DNA of 64,000 nt from Chitinophaga polysaccharea (GCF_007829335.1 NZ_VIWO01000007.1:1-64000); one strand, 5' to 3'. Positions 16,818 through 25,652 are shown, numbered from the stretch's first letter. The notes: generated by a model not told the origin, from the sequence alone. Made by a program: numbers and translations.

Positions 16818-18191
16818 TTAGTTAAATTCAAACAATGTGGCTTTACGCCTTACCATAGCGTTGTCCAGGCCTTCTGCCTGCAACAGTGCCGCCCAGTCGT
16901 CTCCCAGTAATTCGTGTAATTGATCTTGCAATATTTTCCCGTCTTCCTGTCCTCTTACTTTCTCGCAGAGCTGTACAGACATCGCGGCAGCATGCAGAAA
17001 AGTAGATTGTCGTCTTACTTCCAGTTCCAGGTAGCTACCGCCGGTGAGCGCCAACAGCAGATGTTCAAAAGCCAGATTCAGCTGCCCCAGTTCATAATAC
17101 AGATGCCCGCAAAGCCGGTTGCCTTCCAGGATCATAAACGCATCACCTCTGTTGGCGCCTTCATAGGCCAGTGCTTCATATAATGCGATGGCTTGTTTAC
17201 GCTTCCTTTTGCCTACGAGGATCGCTGCTTTGATCATCACACAAGATTTCCAGGTAGGATAGCCGGCGGGATCCTCCGCATCCATAAGTTGCCTGGATTG
17301 TGTGATCGCTTTATCAGCATAGCTGCTACTCTTATTTTGTTCCCGGATCATAAAGTAAGCCTGCGCCGCAATCATATAGCCAGATACCATATAACTGACC
17401 CCACCCATTTTTTTACAGAGAGAAAGCAAGATCGTTACTTCATAATCCATCACGCCGGCATCTGCCTGGGTGGTGCAGTCCAGCACCTTACGGATCTGTG
17501 CACGAAAACGCGCATCAACACTGACATTATCAGAATTGCCGCCCGCTTTGTCCATCTCATTTTTCACGGCGCCCACCATATTCAGTGAGGGCTGTAAAAT
17601 GAGTACCTGTTCCGCTGGTATTTTTCGGGGGATGGCAATAACAGGATTGGTAATCACGTCAATCGTCACCAGGCGGATACCATCCGGTAACCCTTTTTTC
17701 AGTACGGAGGCTAACCATTCGCCACCATGTGCCTGATCAGGCCTTAATGGTGGAAAATAAATGCAACAGCCTACGTCTTCCAAACCAATGATAAGCGATT
17801 TAAAACGTAATAGTTCTGTCCAGATACTTTGTACGCAGGGAGGGAGACTACCATCCGGCTGATAATCTTCTTTTAACAAACGATCTTTTTTCAGTGCACC
17901 ATAAATATCGTATTCCTCTCGCGGTATGGGTTTAAACCAATCCAGGTATTCCTGCCACAGTGCTTGTTCATATGCTTCATGATCCTCGCTGTAAGGGGTA
18001 TCAAAACGAAAAAATATCTCTTTAAAAATACCAATGGCAGTACGTTCTGTTTCCAGGAATTTATCAATAATATCCACATCTGCATACTGTACTAGCCACA
18101 GTGCCAGTTTCCATTGTTTATTCTGATCAGCAGCAGCCCATGTTTCCCTTACTTTATAGAACTCCTGCCCAATAGATGGTGAGGTTGTCAT
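16818..18191 (-). CDS. TPR-like adaptor/chaperone between vgrG and rhs
   Basis: 457 residues, no signal peptide. The N-terminal half (about 1-230) is helical with aromatic-rich stretches (FKEIFFRFDTPYSE, LEDVGCCIYFPPLRPDQ) and no family I can name. The C-terminal half (about 270-430) shows tetratricopeptide-like helix pairs: AAQAYFMIREQNKSSSYADK, KQAIALYEALAYEG, GHLYYELGQLNLAFEHLLLA. The genes are packed: vgrG ends 17 bases before it and the RHS gene starts 39 bases after it. Its place between spike and toxin is that of effector-loading adaptors in other type VI modules. The role is inferred from context. Confidence 0.65.
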   Translation of the reverse strand: MTTSPSIGQEFYKVRETWAAADQNKQWKLALWLVQYADVDIIDKFLETERTAIGIFKEIFFRFDTPYSEDHEAYEQALWQEYLDWFKPIPREEYDIYGALKKDRLLKEDYQPDGSLPPCVQSIWTELLRFKSLIIGLEDVGCCIYFPPLRPDQAHGGEWLASVLKKGLPDGIRLVTIDVITNPVIAIPRKIPAEQVLILQPSLNMVGAVKNEMDKAGGNSDNVSVDARFRAQIRKVLDCTTQADAGVMDYEVTILLSLCKKMGGVSYMVSGYMIAAQAYFMIREQNKSSSYADKAITQSRQLMDAEDPAGYPTWKSCVMIKAAILVGKRKRKQAIALYEALAYEGANRGDAFMILEGNRLCGHLYYELGQLNLAFEHLLLALTGGSYLELEVRRQSTFLHAAAMSVQLCEKVRGQEDGKILQDQLHELLGDDWAALLQAEGLDNAMVRRKATLFEFN

Positions 18192-18208
18192 ATATCAATT
18201 TTAAGGGA

Positions 18209-20017
18209 TCAGGAATTAATTTTAACGAGTCCGCCGGAAACCATTATATCAGCAGGGCTATTCACGGAGAGATCTTTTTTACCGGTCATCGTTACAGAAT
18301 CTCCCATCACGTGAGCGGTAGTACTACCCTGTGCGAGAAATTCTTTTGTCAGCATGGAAAGTGAGCTATCTGCTTTTACCAGTGTATCTTTTCCCTTTAC
18401 CACCGCTGATTCCGTACCTTCCACATGCAGATCTTTTGTCGCGATGATGCTACCGGTTTTTGATGCTGTCATGCTAAAAGTCTCTGAGCTAATTTCAATT
18501 TCTTTGGAAGAAATGGAGATTTTTGTTTTTGAAGAGATGGAAATATGTTCCTTTCCATCCATAAATACTTTATTACCACTGGGATCTTCAATGGTGACGC
18601 TGCCTTGGGCATCATTCAGCAAAATTGAAATGCCGCTGCGGGTACGGATGGCTTTCATATCATTGGCGGCCGTACCAAAGCCGGACTTACCCTCGCCATT
18701 ATACGTAGTCCCTAATACATAAGGCAGTTCGGGGTTTCCACCTTCAAAATCCACCACAATTTCCTCTCCTTTTTCAGGGATCATATACATGCCTTTACTA
18801 CCGCCACCGTGGGGAGCAAGTACTCTCATCCAGGGCGTAGTACCTTGTTGCTGCCATTTAAAACGTGCTTTCACCCGACCGAGATCTTTCGGATCGTGAT
18901 TATCCACCACAACGGCGCTCTGGGCCTCACAGTTGGGAATATTTTCCAGGTTTACCGGCGGTGCTGCTGCATCCGCCGGGATCCCTTCAAACTCATTATA
19001 ATAATCGCCATTACCAGTTACATGATGGGTCAGGCCCCAGATCATGAACTTGCCATGGTCATCTTTTGCATATACATTTTCTTTGATAGAAATATGATCT
19101 CCCACCCGCAAAGCCGTATGCCGGCTGCTTCCCTTCAACTGTACCATAGATGCCATCCGCCCCTTCTTCTGGCGGGTCACCAGCGTATCCAGTTCTGCTT
19201 TAGCGTTGCTGGTAAAAGCATGATTCATTTTATACAAGGAAGTATTGCTGTAAAGCTTCTCGCTTACCCCCTGCACATGTTGGGTATAATCATCTACCTT
19301 GCCCGATGGTTGCGCCAGTGTGGTATTATCTACTACTTTATTACTGCGGTAATCATAACCATTCAAGTGTTGATTATTAGGCGCTACCTTCATTTCCAAG
19401 TCAAAGCTCATCAGATCTACCAGGTGTACCAATGAAATATCCCTGGGCTGATATTTACCAAACACAACCTGTTGCCCATTATAAAAAAACCATTCTCCAA
19501 AACGTTCTGACATCCGATGCAGAAAATCAAAAGAGGTTTCTTTATACTGCACAATATACTTCAGCGAAGCGCTGGTATTCGGCTCTACCAATGGTCGTGA
19601 AATATAAGGCCCGCAAGCTTTTAGCGCGGTATGTACAATGGAACTGAGCTCCTGGTTCTCAAATGATTGTATATGCAAATCATTATTCAATAACATAGTG
19701 GGACTATATCCACGGATTACACAAAAACCATGCGTACCATCGCTTTCCTTACCGGAGCTTACCGACATCACAATGCCGTTAAATACCAATGGCTCATAGT
19801 GTTCTAACGGCTCGTACGGCTGGATGGTAATACTTACCTCTTTTCCCAGGAACGCCTTGGTAGCGGATACAATACCGGGACCGAGCTCCTGTAACCAATC
19901 GTATCCTATTTTCAATTCGAAATGATGGTGCCCCTGTAATGGTTGTTCCAGGCGGAGCGAATGGAATTGCTTAAACTGTTTGTCAGCGATAGATACGGTG
20001 GTAATGGTATGTAACAT
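18209..20017 (-). CDS. vgrG: VgrG-type spike protein
   Basis: 602 residues from the ATG at 20017; the upstream in-frame start would add 21 residues not seen in the family. The gp27-like half (about 1-360) includes YKETSFDFLHRMSERFGEWFF and DHISIKENVY. The gp5-like OB domain follows (VVDNHDPKDLGRVKARFKWQ, TPWMRVLAPHGG, EKGEEIVVDFEGGNP). The C-terminus is a repetitive beta-helix needle (SSKTKISISSKEIEISS, then KDLHVEGTE). It would cap the inner tube and carry the PAAR-like/RHS toxin. A -7 box lies 130 bases upstream. The C-terminal needle has no extra enzymatic domain. Confidence 0.9.
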   Translation of the reverse strand: MLHTITTVSIADKQFKQFHSLRLEQPLQGHHHFELKIGYDWLQELGPGIVSATKAFLGKEVSITIQPYEPLEHYEPLVFNGIVMSVSSGKESDGTHGFCVIRGYSPTMLLNNDLHIQSFENQELSSIVHTALKACGPYISRPLVEPNTSASLKYIVQYKETSFDFLHRMSERFGEWFFYNGQQVVFGKYQPRDISLVHLVDLMSFDLEMKVAPNNQHLNGYDYRSNKVVDNTTLAQPSGKVDDYTQHVQGVSEKLYSNTSLYKMNHAFTSNAKAELDTLVTRQKKGRMASMVQLKGSSRHTALRVGDHISIKENVYAKDDHGKFMIWGLTHHVTGNGDYYNEFEGIPADAAAPPVNLENIPNCEAQSAVVVDNHDPKDLGRVKARFKWQQQGTTPWMRVLAPHGGGSKGMYMIPEKGEEIVVDFEGGNPELPYVLGTTYNGEGKSGFGTAANDMKAIRTRSGISILLNDAQGSVTIEDPSGNKVFMDGKEHISISSKTKISISSKEIEISSETFSMTASKTGSIIATKDLHVEGTESAVVKGKDTLVKADSSLSMLTKEFLAQGSTTAHVMGDSVTMTGKKDLSVNSPADIMVSGGLVKINS

Positions 20018-20146
20018 ATACAAAGGGGGGCTTTTTAATAAAAATATGGTTTCATGCCTTAAAATCGGGTAGAAGCGCATTGCATTTGCAGCAATTGCTT
20101 CTTTTAAAACAACGTCAATAAAACGGGCTATTTAATGACCAGTTAA

Positions 20147-20154
20147 CAAAACTA
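20147..20154 (-). promoter_or_regulatory. -7 box for the vgrG-rhs operon
   Basis: Minus strand TAGTTTTG, a full TAnnTTTG match, giving a leader of roughly 125 bases before the vgrG ATG at 20017. The leader contains the palindrome AGCAATTGCT (20090-20099). Confidence 0.45.
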
Positions 20155-20228
20155 AATTTAAGGAAATTATATTAAGGCAATATCAATTTTACATGAATGT
20201 AGAAAAAAACTTAATTCCCTTCCAGGGT

Positions 20229-20297
20229 TGGATGATCCTGCGAGGTACGGATTCCTATCTTCCTGTTGCAACATGGATATGTAAACAGGATCATCCA
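20229..20297. repeat. Inverted repeat between yigZ and vgrG
   Basis: Perfect 12-bp arms TGGATGATCCTG (20229-20240) and CAGGATCATCCA (20286-20297), 45-base loop, immediately downstream of the yigZ stop. It may help end the yigZ transcript; no T run is present. Confidence 0.4.
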
Positions 20298-20304
20298 TAT
20301 CGGT

Positions 20305-20910
20305 CTATCCTTTCACTTTCTTCACGACCAATCCGTATATATCGTTCAGTCGTAGCAGGCACAGCTCTTCCGTTGATTTAGGTACGCCTATTTCCATCTC
20401 ACAAAACAATTGCAGCTCTTGGGAAATCACCGTACAGTTATGTTGTTTCACTACCATCATTACATCATTCATGATAGTGTAGTCGAAGCTGAGATGATAC
20501 TTAGCTTCAATATTCTTCTGGATAACGGGAATCAATTGTAACACGAGCGCAGCGCTCATCTTATAGGCATTAATTAAACCAGGCACCCCCAGCAGGCTGC
20601 CACCAAAATACCGTACTACTACGATCAGCACATCGGTAATCTGTTTGCTGTCAATCTGCCCGAGAATGGGTTTTCCGGCCGATCCTGATGGTTCTCCGTC
20701 ATCGGCGGCTCTAAATTGCAACCCTTCGGTGCCCAGGCGATAGGCATAACAGTGGTGGGTGGCTTTGGGGTGTTCTTTCTTCACTTCCGCCAGGCATTCT
20801 TTCACGGCTTCCGTTGTTTTAACGGGGAAGGCATATGCCAAAAATTTGCTGCCCCTGTCTTTGAATTCTGCTACTGCTGTTTTATCTATTGTAAAATAAA
20901 CCTCCATCAA
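20305..20910 (-). CDS. yigZ: YigZ/IMPACT family protein
   Basis: 201 residues, cytoplasmic. The N-terminal UPF0029 (Impact) domain has FKDRGSKFLAYAFPV, HPKATHHCYAYR, ADDGEPSGSAGKPIL and VVVRYFGGSLLGVPGLINAY, all standard family marks. A C-terminal ferredoxin-like domain (DUF1949) follows. The molecular role of bacterial YigZ is not settled; eukaryotic IMPACT modulates translation control. ribD lies 22 bases upstream in the same direction, so they may share a transcript. Two adjacent ATG codons give alternative starts one residue apart. Confidence 0.9.
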   Translation of the reverse strand: MMEVYFTIDKTAVAEFKDRGSKFLAYAFPVKTTEAVKECLAEVKKEHPKATHHCYAYRLGTEGLQFRAADDGEPSGSAGKPILGQIDSKQITDVLIVVVRYFGGSLLGVPGLINAYKMSAALVLQLIPVIQKNIEAKYHLSFDYTIMNDVMMVVKQHNCTVISQELQLFCEMEIGVPKSTEELCLLRLNDIYGLVVKKVKG

Positions 20911-20932
20911 TAAAATTTAATGCTTCTAAAAT

Positions 20933-21976
20933 CTACACATGATGATAAAAATCAATACGATCACCGGCAAGGAGCTGTGTATGCTGCCGTATCCCGCGGC
21001 TGAGCACGGGTGCAGCCAGTCCCTCCGGCAGGCTATGTGTACCGGTAATAATACGGGCTTCATCCCATAAGCCGGCATCAATAAACTGCTGCAGGATATA
21101 GGGCCCGCCTTCCACCAGGATGCTTTGCAGCTGCCGCTGGTGCAACTGTTGCAGCAGCTGGGGCAGCAGCGACTCCCGGAAATCCACCTGCATGGTTTCC
21201 GTAAGGCCATGCGTATCGGCCGCAGCGGCGGTAATAAAAATCGTCGGAATGCTGCCATCCCAGAGATGGTGCGTGCGCGGCACTTTCAGTTCTCTGTCAA
21301 TTACCAGTCGTACCGGGTCTTTGCCGGTCCACAGCCGGTTATTCAACCGGGGATTGTCTATCATCGCGGTGCGGGTACCTACCAGTATCCCCATTTCTTC
21401 GCTGCGCCATTTATGCACCAGGCGATTGCTATATTGATTGGATATCTTCACTGGTGCGCCATCGGCGCCGGCTACCAGTCCATTGCTGGTTTGTGCCCAT
21501 TTCAGGACAATATACGGGCGTTGCTGCTCATGGAAAGTGAAAAAACGCCTGTTAATAGCACGGCAGGCCTTTTCCAGCACCCCTGTTTTTACGGTAACGC
21601 CTGCTTTTTTCAATTTCTCAATGCCTTTCCCTGCTACGGCCGAAAAGGTGTCTACACAACCGATTACTACGTTCGGAATGCCCTGCGATACGATCAGGTC
21701 CACACAGGGAGGCGTTTTACCATGATGCGCACAGGGTTCCAGGCTCACGTACATGGTAGCCCGTGGAATCAGCGTCCGGTCAACTTCCGCAACACTGTGC
21801 ACACAATTCACTTCCGCATGGGCCTGTCCATATTGCTGATGGTATCCTTCGCCAATAATGCGACCCTGGTGCACCAACACCGCGCCTACCATCGGGTTAG
21901 GGGCTACCCTGCCGGCTCCCATAGCGGCCAGCTCCAGGCAGCGCTGCATAAAAAATTCATCTAATGTGCTATCCAT
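20933..21976 (-). CDS. ribD: Riboflavin biosynthesis bifunctional deaminase-reductase RibD
   Basis: 347 residues from the ATG at 21976. Its first domain is a zinc deaminase (HAE at 53-55, PCAHHGKTPPC with Cys82 and Cys91) and its second a reductase (VLKWAQTSNG, VGTRTAMIDNPRLNNR, LVEGGPYILQQF). Together they convert diaminohydroxyphosphoribosylamino-pyrimidine to the reduced uracil intermediate of flavin synthesis. An upstream in-frame start (22024) would run past the promoter region and I reject it. It is divergent from prmC with abutting -7 boxes between them. Confidence 0.94.
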   Translation of the reverse strand: MDSTLDEFFMQRCLELAAMGAGRVAPNPMVGAVLVHQGRIIGEGYHQQYGQAHAEVNCVHSVAEVDRTLIPRATMYVSLEPCAHHGKTPPCVDLIVSQGIPNVVIGCVDTFSAVAGKGIEKLKKAGVTVKTGVLEKACRAINRRFFTFHEQQRPYIVLKWAQTSNGLVAGADGAPVKISNQYSNRLVHKWRSEEMGILVGTRTAMIDNPRLNNRLWTGKDPVRLVIDRELKVPRTHHLWDGSIPTIFITAAAADTHGLTETMQVDFRESLLPQLLQQLHQRQLQSILVEGGPYILQQFIDAGLWDEARIITGTHSLPEGLAAPVLSRGIRQHTQLLAGDRIDFYHHV

Positions 21977-21994
21977 AATCCCAGAGTGATATAA

Positions 21995-22010
21995 TAACTT
22001 TGCAAAAGTA
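21995..22010. promoter_or_regulatory. Face-to-face -7 boxes of prmC and ribD
   Basis: TAACTTTG on the plus strand (21995-22002, for prmC) directly abuts TACTTTTG on the minus strand (22010-22003, for ribD). The 16 bases form a near-palindrome TAACTTTGCAAAAGTA. Polymerases bound at the two sites would collide, so the promoters should be mutually exclusive. Confidence 0.5.
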
Positions 22011-22084
22011 TCGTTTTTAGCCAATGGAAAATGCTCCTCTCCCCGGTTTGCATTTTTCCGGGCATATTCCTTAAACTATTCATA

Positions 22085-22936
22085 TTGACTATACAAACTG
22101 CCTTTACCTATATCACAGGTGCCATCAGTGAATTATACGACGAGCGGGAAGCCGCCAGTATAGCGCATATCATCATGGAGCATCTAACGGGTATGAGCAA
22201 ACTGGATCGTATTGTTCACAAAACAAAAATACTTTCCCCCGATCAGAAGCAACGTCTGAAAACGGCGATAGAGGCCTTACAACGGCAGGAACCCGTGCAA
22301 TACATTACCGGCACCGGCTGGTTTTATGGCATGGAACTCCTCGTCAATAAAAACGTGCTGATTCCCCGGCCGGAAACAGAAGAACTGGTAGAATGGATAG
22401 TACAGGATGCTGCACACCGGCACCGGCTTCATTTGCTGGATGTTGGCACCGGCAGCGGTTGTATTCCCCTGGCCCTGAAAAAATCATTACCCGATGCGCA
22501 GGTATCCGCCGTGGACGTGAGTGAAGGTGCCCTGGAAGTAGCCCGCAGCAATGCTTCCCGGCTCCACCTGGATGTAAACTTCTTATTGATGGATGCGCTG
22601 AATCCTGCACAGGTAAGCACGTTGCCGTCATTCGACCTGATTGTGAGCAATCCCCCCTATATTACACAAAGTGAACAACAGTCCATGCAGGAGCGGGTTT
22701 GGGGCTATGAGCCCTCTATTGCGCTCTTTGTTCCCGATAGCGATGCGCTCTTGTTTTACCGTCATATTTCCATGATGGCCCAACAAAAGCTGCTTCCCGG
22801 CGGCGCACTTTACTTCGAAATCAACGAAGCACTGGGCAAAGAAGTGGTGGCATTAATGGAAGAACTGGGATTTAAGGAGGTTACGCTGAAACAGGATATG
22901 TTTGGGAAAGACCGCATGGTAAAAGGAAAAATATAA
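22085..22936 (+). CDS. prmC: Peptide chain release factor N5-glutamine methyltransferase PrmC
   Basis: Methylates the Gln of the GGQ motif in RF1/RF2. The N-terminal helical domain has ELYDEREAASIAHIIMEHL, and RQEPVQYITG and NVLIPRPETEELVEW follow. The Rossmann SAM site is LLDVGTGSGCIPLAL and the catalytic motif SNPPYI. I place the start at TTG 22085 because it gives the usual N-terminus (TIQTAFTYITG) and 283 residues. An ATG at 22031 would add an 18-residue hydrophobic leader, but it lies at a plausible distance from the -7 box, so it remains possible. Confidence 0.9.
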   Translation: MTIQTAFTYITGAISELYDEREAASIAHIIMEHLTGMSKLDRIVHKTKILSPDQKQRLKTAIEALQRQEPVQYITGTGWFYGMELLVNKNVLIPRPETEELVEWIVQDAAHRHRLHLLDVGTGSGCIPLALKKSLPDAQVSAVDVSEGALEVARSNASRLHLDVNFLLMDALNPAQVSTLPSFDLIVSNPPYITQSEQQSMQERVWGYEPSIALFVPDSDALLFYRHISMMAQQKLLPGGALYFEINEALGKEVVALMEELGFKEVTLKQDMFGKDRMVKGKI

Positions 22937-22943
22937 GCGAAAA

Positions 22944-23017
22944 GCATAAAGCTATTGAAGCGAGTGATCTCAGGGGATATTAACCCGCTTTGATCACTCG
23001 CTTCAATAGCTTTATGC
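22944..23017. repeat. Palindromic heptad repeat, copy B
   Basis: Perfect 26-bp arms 22944-22969 and 22992-23017 around a 22-base centre containing GATATTAA. The left arm starts GCATAAAGCTATTGAAGCG. Heptad-like units continue to the right (CTTATGC, CTTCAGC to about 23030). It sits between the convergent prmC and exbD genes, reaching the exbD stop codon, and would act as a strong hairpin for both transcripts. Confidence 0.85.
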
Positions 23018-23033
23018 CTTATGCCTTCAGCTT

Positions 23034-23429
23034 TTATTTGTGCGCTGTTGCCAACACTACCTTGGCGCCCATTTCCCGGGCTACTTCCATCACATTCACT
23101 ACATCTTCTACCGGTACTGATTTTTCTGCATTGATCACAATAGTAGGTTCTATTTTTTCATTGGCGATAGAAGGCGCCAATGCCTGTTTAAGGTGATCGA
23201 ACGGTACTTTATTGGTACCCACAAAAAACTCACGTTTGTCGTTGATGCTCACCACCACGGTTTGTTTGGCCTTGGTATTGCTCTTTGCTTTGGGCAACAG
23301 CAGCTTGATAACATTTGGATTGGCCAGTGTGGAAACAATCAGGAAAAACAACAACAGGATGAACAGGATATCGTTCAGTGCAGAGTTGTGCATTTCCACA
23401 TGCCGCTTATTTCGCCTGCGTAAATTCAT
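23034..23429 (-). CDS. exbD: ExbD/TolR-family biopolymer transport protein
   Basis: 131 residues. One N-terminal membrane helix (about 20-38, LNDILFILLLFFLIVSTL) carries the essential Asp (Asp20) that takes part in proton flow; the rest is a periplasmic domain ending in the conserved VMEVAREMGAKVVLAT. Works with ExbB to energise TonB or Tol/Gld-type envelope machines. The exbB gene lies 11 bases upstream. No TonB gene is adjacent. Confidence 0.9.
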   Translation of the reverse strand: MNLRRRNKRHVEMHNSALNDILFILLLFFLIVSTLANPNVIKLLLPKAKSNTKAKQTVVVSINDKREFFVGTNKVPFDHLKQALAPSIANEKIEPTIVINAEKSVPVEDVVNVMEVAREMGAKVVLATAHK

Positions 23430-23440
23430 GAGTGATTGTT

Positions 23441-24157
23441 TTAGCGGGTTGGTTCCTGCAAAATGTCGATGAATTCAGCAGAAGCGCCCTCCATCTTGTT
23501 TACTACCTTATCTATCTGCGCATTCAGGTAGCTATAACCGATAAAGGCCACGATACCGATAATCAGACCAGACGCAGAGGTGATCATCTTTACATAGATA
23601 CCACCGGCAATAGTGCCCAGGGTGATATCAGAGGTAATAGAAATGTTGAAGAAAGTTTGGATCATACCGGCAATGGTACCCAGGAATCCGAACATGGGCG
23701 CAATACCTGCAATAATAGACAGGATGACCAGGTTCTTTTCCATGCCGTAAATTTCCAGTTTACCCACATTCTCCATAGATTTCTCAATATTCTCGATCGG
23801 CTTACCAATGCGCTGAATCCCTTTCTCAATCATCCTGGCAATAGGCCCTGCAGTATTTTTAGCCAGTGATCTGGCAGATTGCATATTACCGGAGGTAATC
23901 TGATCGCGGATCATCGGCATAAAGTTATCAGGCAGCTTACCGGCTTTACTGATGGTAATAGCCCTTTCCACAAATACATATACCGCCACCAGGGAAAGTA
24001 TCCCCAATGGGATCATCAGCACACCACCCTTCATCAGCATATCTATCAGGTGTATTTGCGGTGTAGCAGCTGGAGCAACGCCAATGCCCTGCGCCACAGT
24101 ATCTGCTTTGGGTTGTAATAAAGAATCCTGTAATAATGTAATTAAACCTAACAACAT
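23441..24157 (-). CDS. exbB: ExbB/TolQ/MotA-family proton channel protein
   Basis: 238 residues with three membrane segments: about 36-60 (MIPLGILSLVAVYVFVERA), 140-165 (LVILSIIAGIAPMFGFLGTIAGMI) and 185-205 (LIIGIVAFIGYSYL). GFLGTIAGM is the family signature of the channel. The N-terminal extension with a Leu-rich start and periplasmic stretch is usual for Bacteroidota members. Forms the pentameric channel with the ExbD product of the next gene. Confidence 0.9.
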   Translation of the reverse strand: MLLGLITLLQDSLLQPKADTVAQGIGVAPAATPQIHLIDMLMKGGVLMIPLGILSLVAVYVFVERAITISKAGKLPDNFMPMIRDQITSGNMQSARSLAKNTAGPIARMIEKGIQRIGKPIENIEKSMENVGKLEIYGMEKNLVILSIIAGIAPMFGFLGTIAGMIQTFFNISITSDITLGTIAGGIYVKMITSASGLIIGIVAFIGYSYLNAQIDKVVNKMEGASAEFIDILQEPTR

Positions 24158-24210
24158 GAACTATATTTTAACGGGTGCATAAGTAGATCACTATATAAAC
24201 GGTTAAAGTA

Positions 24211-24246
24211 GTAAAATATTTGCGAAAGTTCTTCGCAATATTTTAC
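24211..24246. repeat. Hairpin overlapping the pepT stop codon
   Basis: Arms 24211-24226 and 24232-24246 (GTAAAATATTTGCGAA against TTCGCAATATTTTAC) pair over 15 bp with one bulged base and a 5-base loop. The right arm includes the pepT stop codon (24243-24245). No T run follows on the minus strand, so it may protect the 3' end rather than terminate. Confidence 0.5.
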
Positions 24247-25490
24247 GCCTTCTCCTCCCAAAGCTGTGCCAGATACACAATTGTTTGTACGGCCTTCTTC
24301 ATATCCTGGATACTTACGTACTCCTGCTTGCTGTGAAGCGCCATTTCACCCGTAAAAATATTAGGACAAGGCAAACCCATAAAAGACAGGCGGGAACCGT
24401 CGGTACCGCCACGGATGCTCATTCTCAGCGGCTGCACATCCGCGCGGCGCATAGCTTCCGCAGCATAAGCCGTTACTTCCGGATGATGTACCAGTACTTC
24501 CTTCATATTACGATACTGCTCCGTTACTTTCAACGTAGCCCGGGCACCCGGGTGCTTCGCCAATACCTTATCCATCACGCGACGCAGGTATGTTTCATGA
24601 GCCTCCAGCTGTGCCGTTTCAAAATCCCGGATAATAAAATCTATCTCTGTCTTTTCTACCGTACCCTGTATGCGAACCGGGTGAATAAAGCCTTCCCTGT
24701 CTTCCGTAGTTTCAGGAGAAAGACTGTCTTTCGGCAACGCATCAACGATTTCACCGGCTATTTTAATCGCACTGACCAGCTTATCCTTTGCCGCGCCCGG
24801 ATGCGTACTAATGCCATGTACGGTGATTTTAGCGCCATCGGCGGAAAAGTTCTCATCTTCCAGGGAACCCAGTTCGCCGCCATCCATGGTATAACCAAAG
24901 CTGGCGCCCAGCTTTTTCATATCTACGTTCTCTACCCCACGGCCCACCTCTTCGTCGGGCGTAAACAGGATGCGGATAGCCCCGTGCTTTACTTCCGGAT
25001 GGGTAACCAGGAAATGAGCAGCATCCATAATTTCAGCTACACCGGCTTTATCATCAGCCCCCAGCAGCGTGGTACCGCTGGCTGTAATGATATCATCGCC
25101 CTTTTTGCTGGCCAGGTAAGGATGCTCTTTGGCGCTGATCACCACATTTTCATCATCGGGCAGTACAATGTCTCCCCCATCATATTGCCGGTGCACAATG
25201 GGTTTTACGCCTGTGCCACTGCTATCGGAAGAAGTGTCGACATGTGAACAGAAACAAATCACCGGTACTTGTTTATCCGTGTTGGCTGGAATGGTAGCAT
25301 ATACATAACCATGCTCGTCTAATTCGGCATCTGTGAGGCCCATTTCCAGCAATTCCTTTACCAGCAGACGGGAAAGATCCTTTTGTTTTTCCGTGGTAGG
25401 AAAAGTGGAACTCAGTGGATCTGATTGCGTATCTATTTGTGCATAACGCATGAAGCGCGTATCGACTGTATATGAGTAATTTGTAAACAT
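24243..25490 (-). CDS. pepT: Peptidase T (tripeptide aminopeptidase)
   Basis: 415 residues from the ATG at 25490. An M20 zinc peptidase, cytoplasmic, removing the N-terminal residue of tripeptides. Metal ligands are in CSHVDTSSD, TLLGADDKAG, DEEVGRG and the C-terminal FTGEMALHSKQEY; SIRGGTDGSRLSFMG is the PepT signature. The longer in-frame start (25550) lies upstream of the -7 box, so I reject it. The -7 box ends only four bases from the ATG, which would make a leaderless or nearly leaderless message. Confidence 0.94.
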   Translation of the reverse strand: MFTNYSYTVDTRFMRYAQIDTQSDPLSSTFPTTEKQKDLSRLLVKELLEMGLTDAELDEHGYVYATIPANTDKQVPVICFCSHVDTSSDSSGTGVKPIVHRQYDGGDIVLPDDENVVISAKEHPYLASKKGDDIITASGTTLLGADDKAGVAEIMDAAHFLVTHPEVKHGAIRILFTPDEEVGRGVENVDMKKLGASFGYTMDGGELGSLEDENFSADGAKITVHGISTHPGAAKDKLVSAIKIAGEIVDALPKDSLSPETTEDREGFIHPVRIQGTVEKTEIDFIIRDFETAQLEAHETYLRRVMDKVLAKHPGARATLKVTEQYRNMKEVLVHHPEVTAYAAEAMRRADVQPLRMSIRGGTDGSRLSFMGLPCPNIFTGEMALHSKQEYVSIQDMKKAVQTIVYLAQLWEEKA

Positions 25491-25494
25491 ATTG

Positions 25495-25502
25495 CAAACG
25501 TA
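25495..25502 (-). promoter_or_regulatory. -7 box of pepT, very close to the start codon
   Basis: Minus strand TACGTTTG, full consensus match, followed by four bases and the ATG at 25490. Confidence 0.45.
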
Positions 25503-25652
25503 ACGAAAATCACCTTCACACCTCCACCGTAGATTATTCTGTTTTACCACCGCTCACAATATTCATTTCAGTAATTTATTCTAAAAAAATATAAAATTTT
25601 AATACAAAAAACTGAATTCTAGCCAACTATTCGAACAAATGATCAATAATGA

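Noticed and set aside
18809..19435. 208-codon plus-strand frame opposite vgrG
   Set aside because: Antisense shadow; VgrG motifs on the minus strand are continuous and conserved.
20933..22024. Longer RibD start at 22024
   Set aside because: It would place the start upstream of the minus-strand -7 box and add residues absent from the family; ATG 21976 fits.
24285..25247. 320-codon plus-strand frame opposite pepT
   Set aside because: Antisense shadow of a conserved peptidase; no recognisable product.
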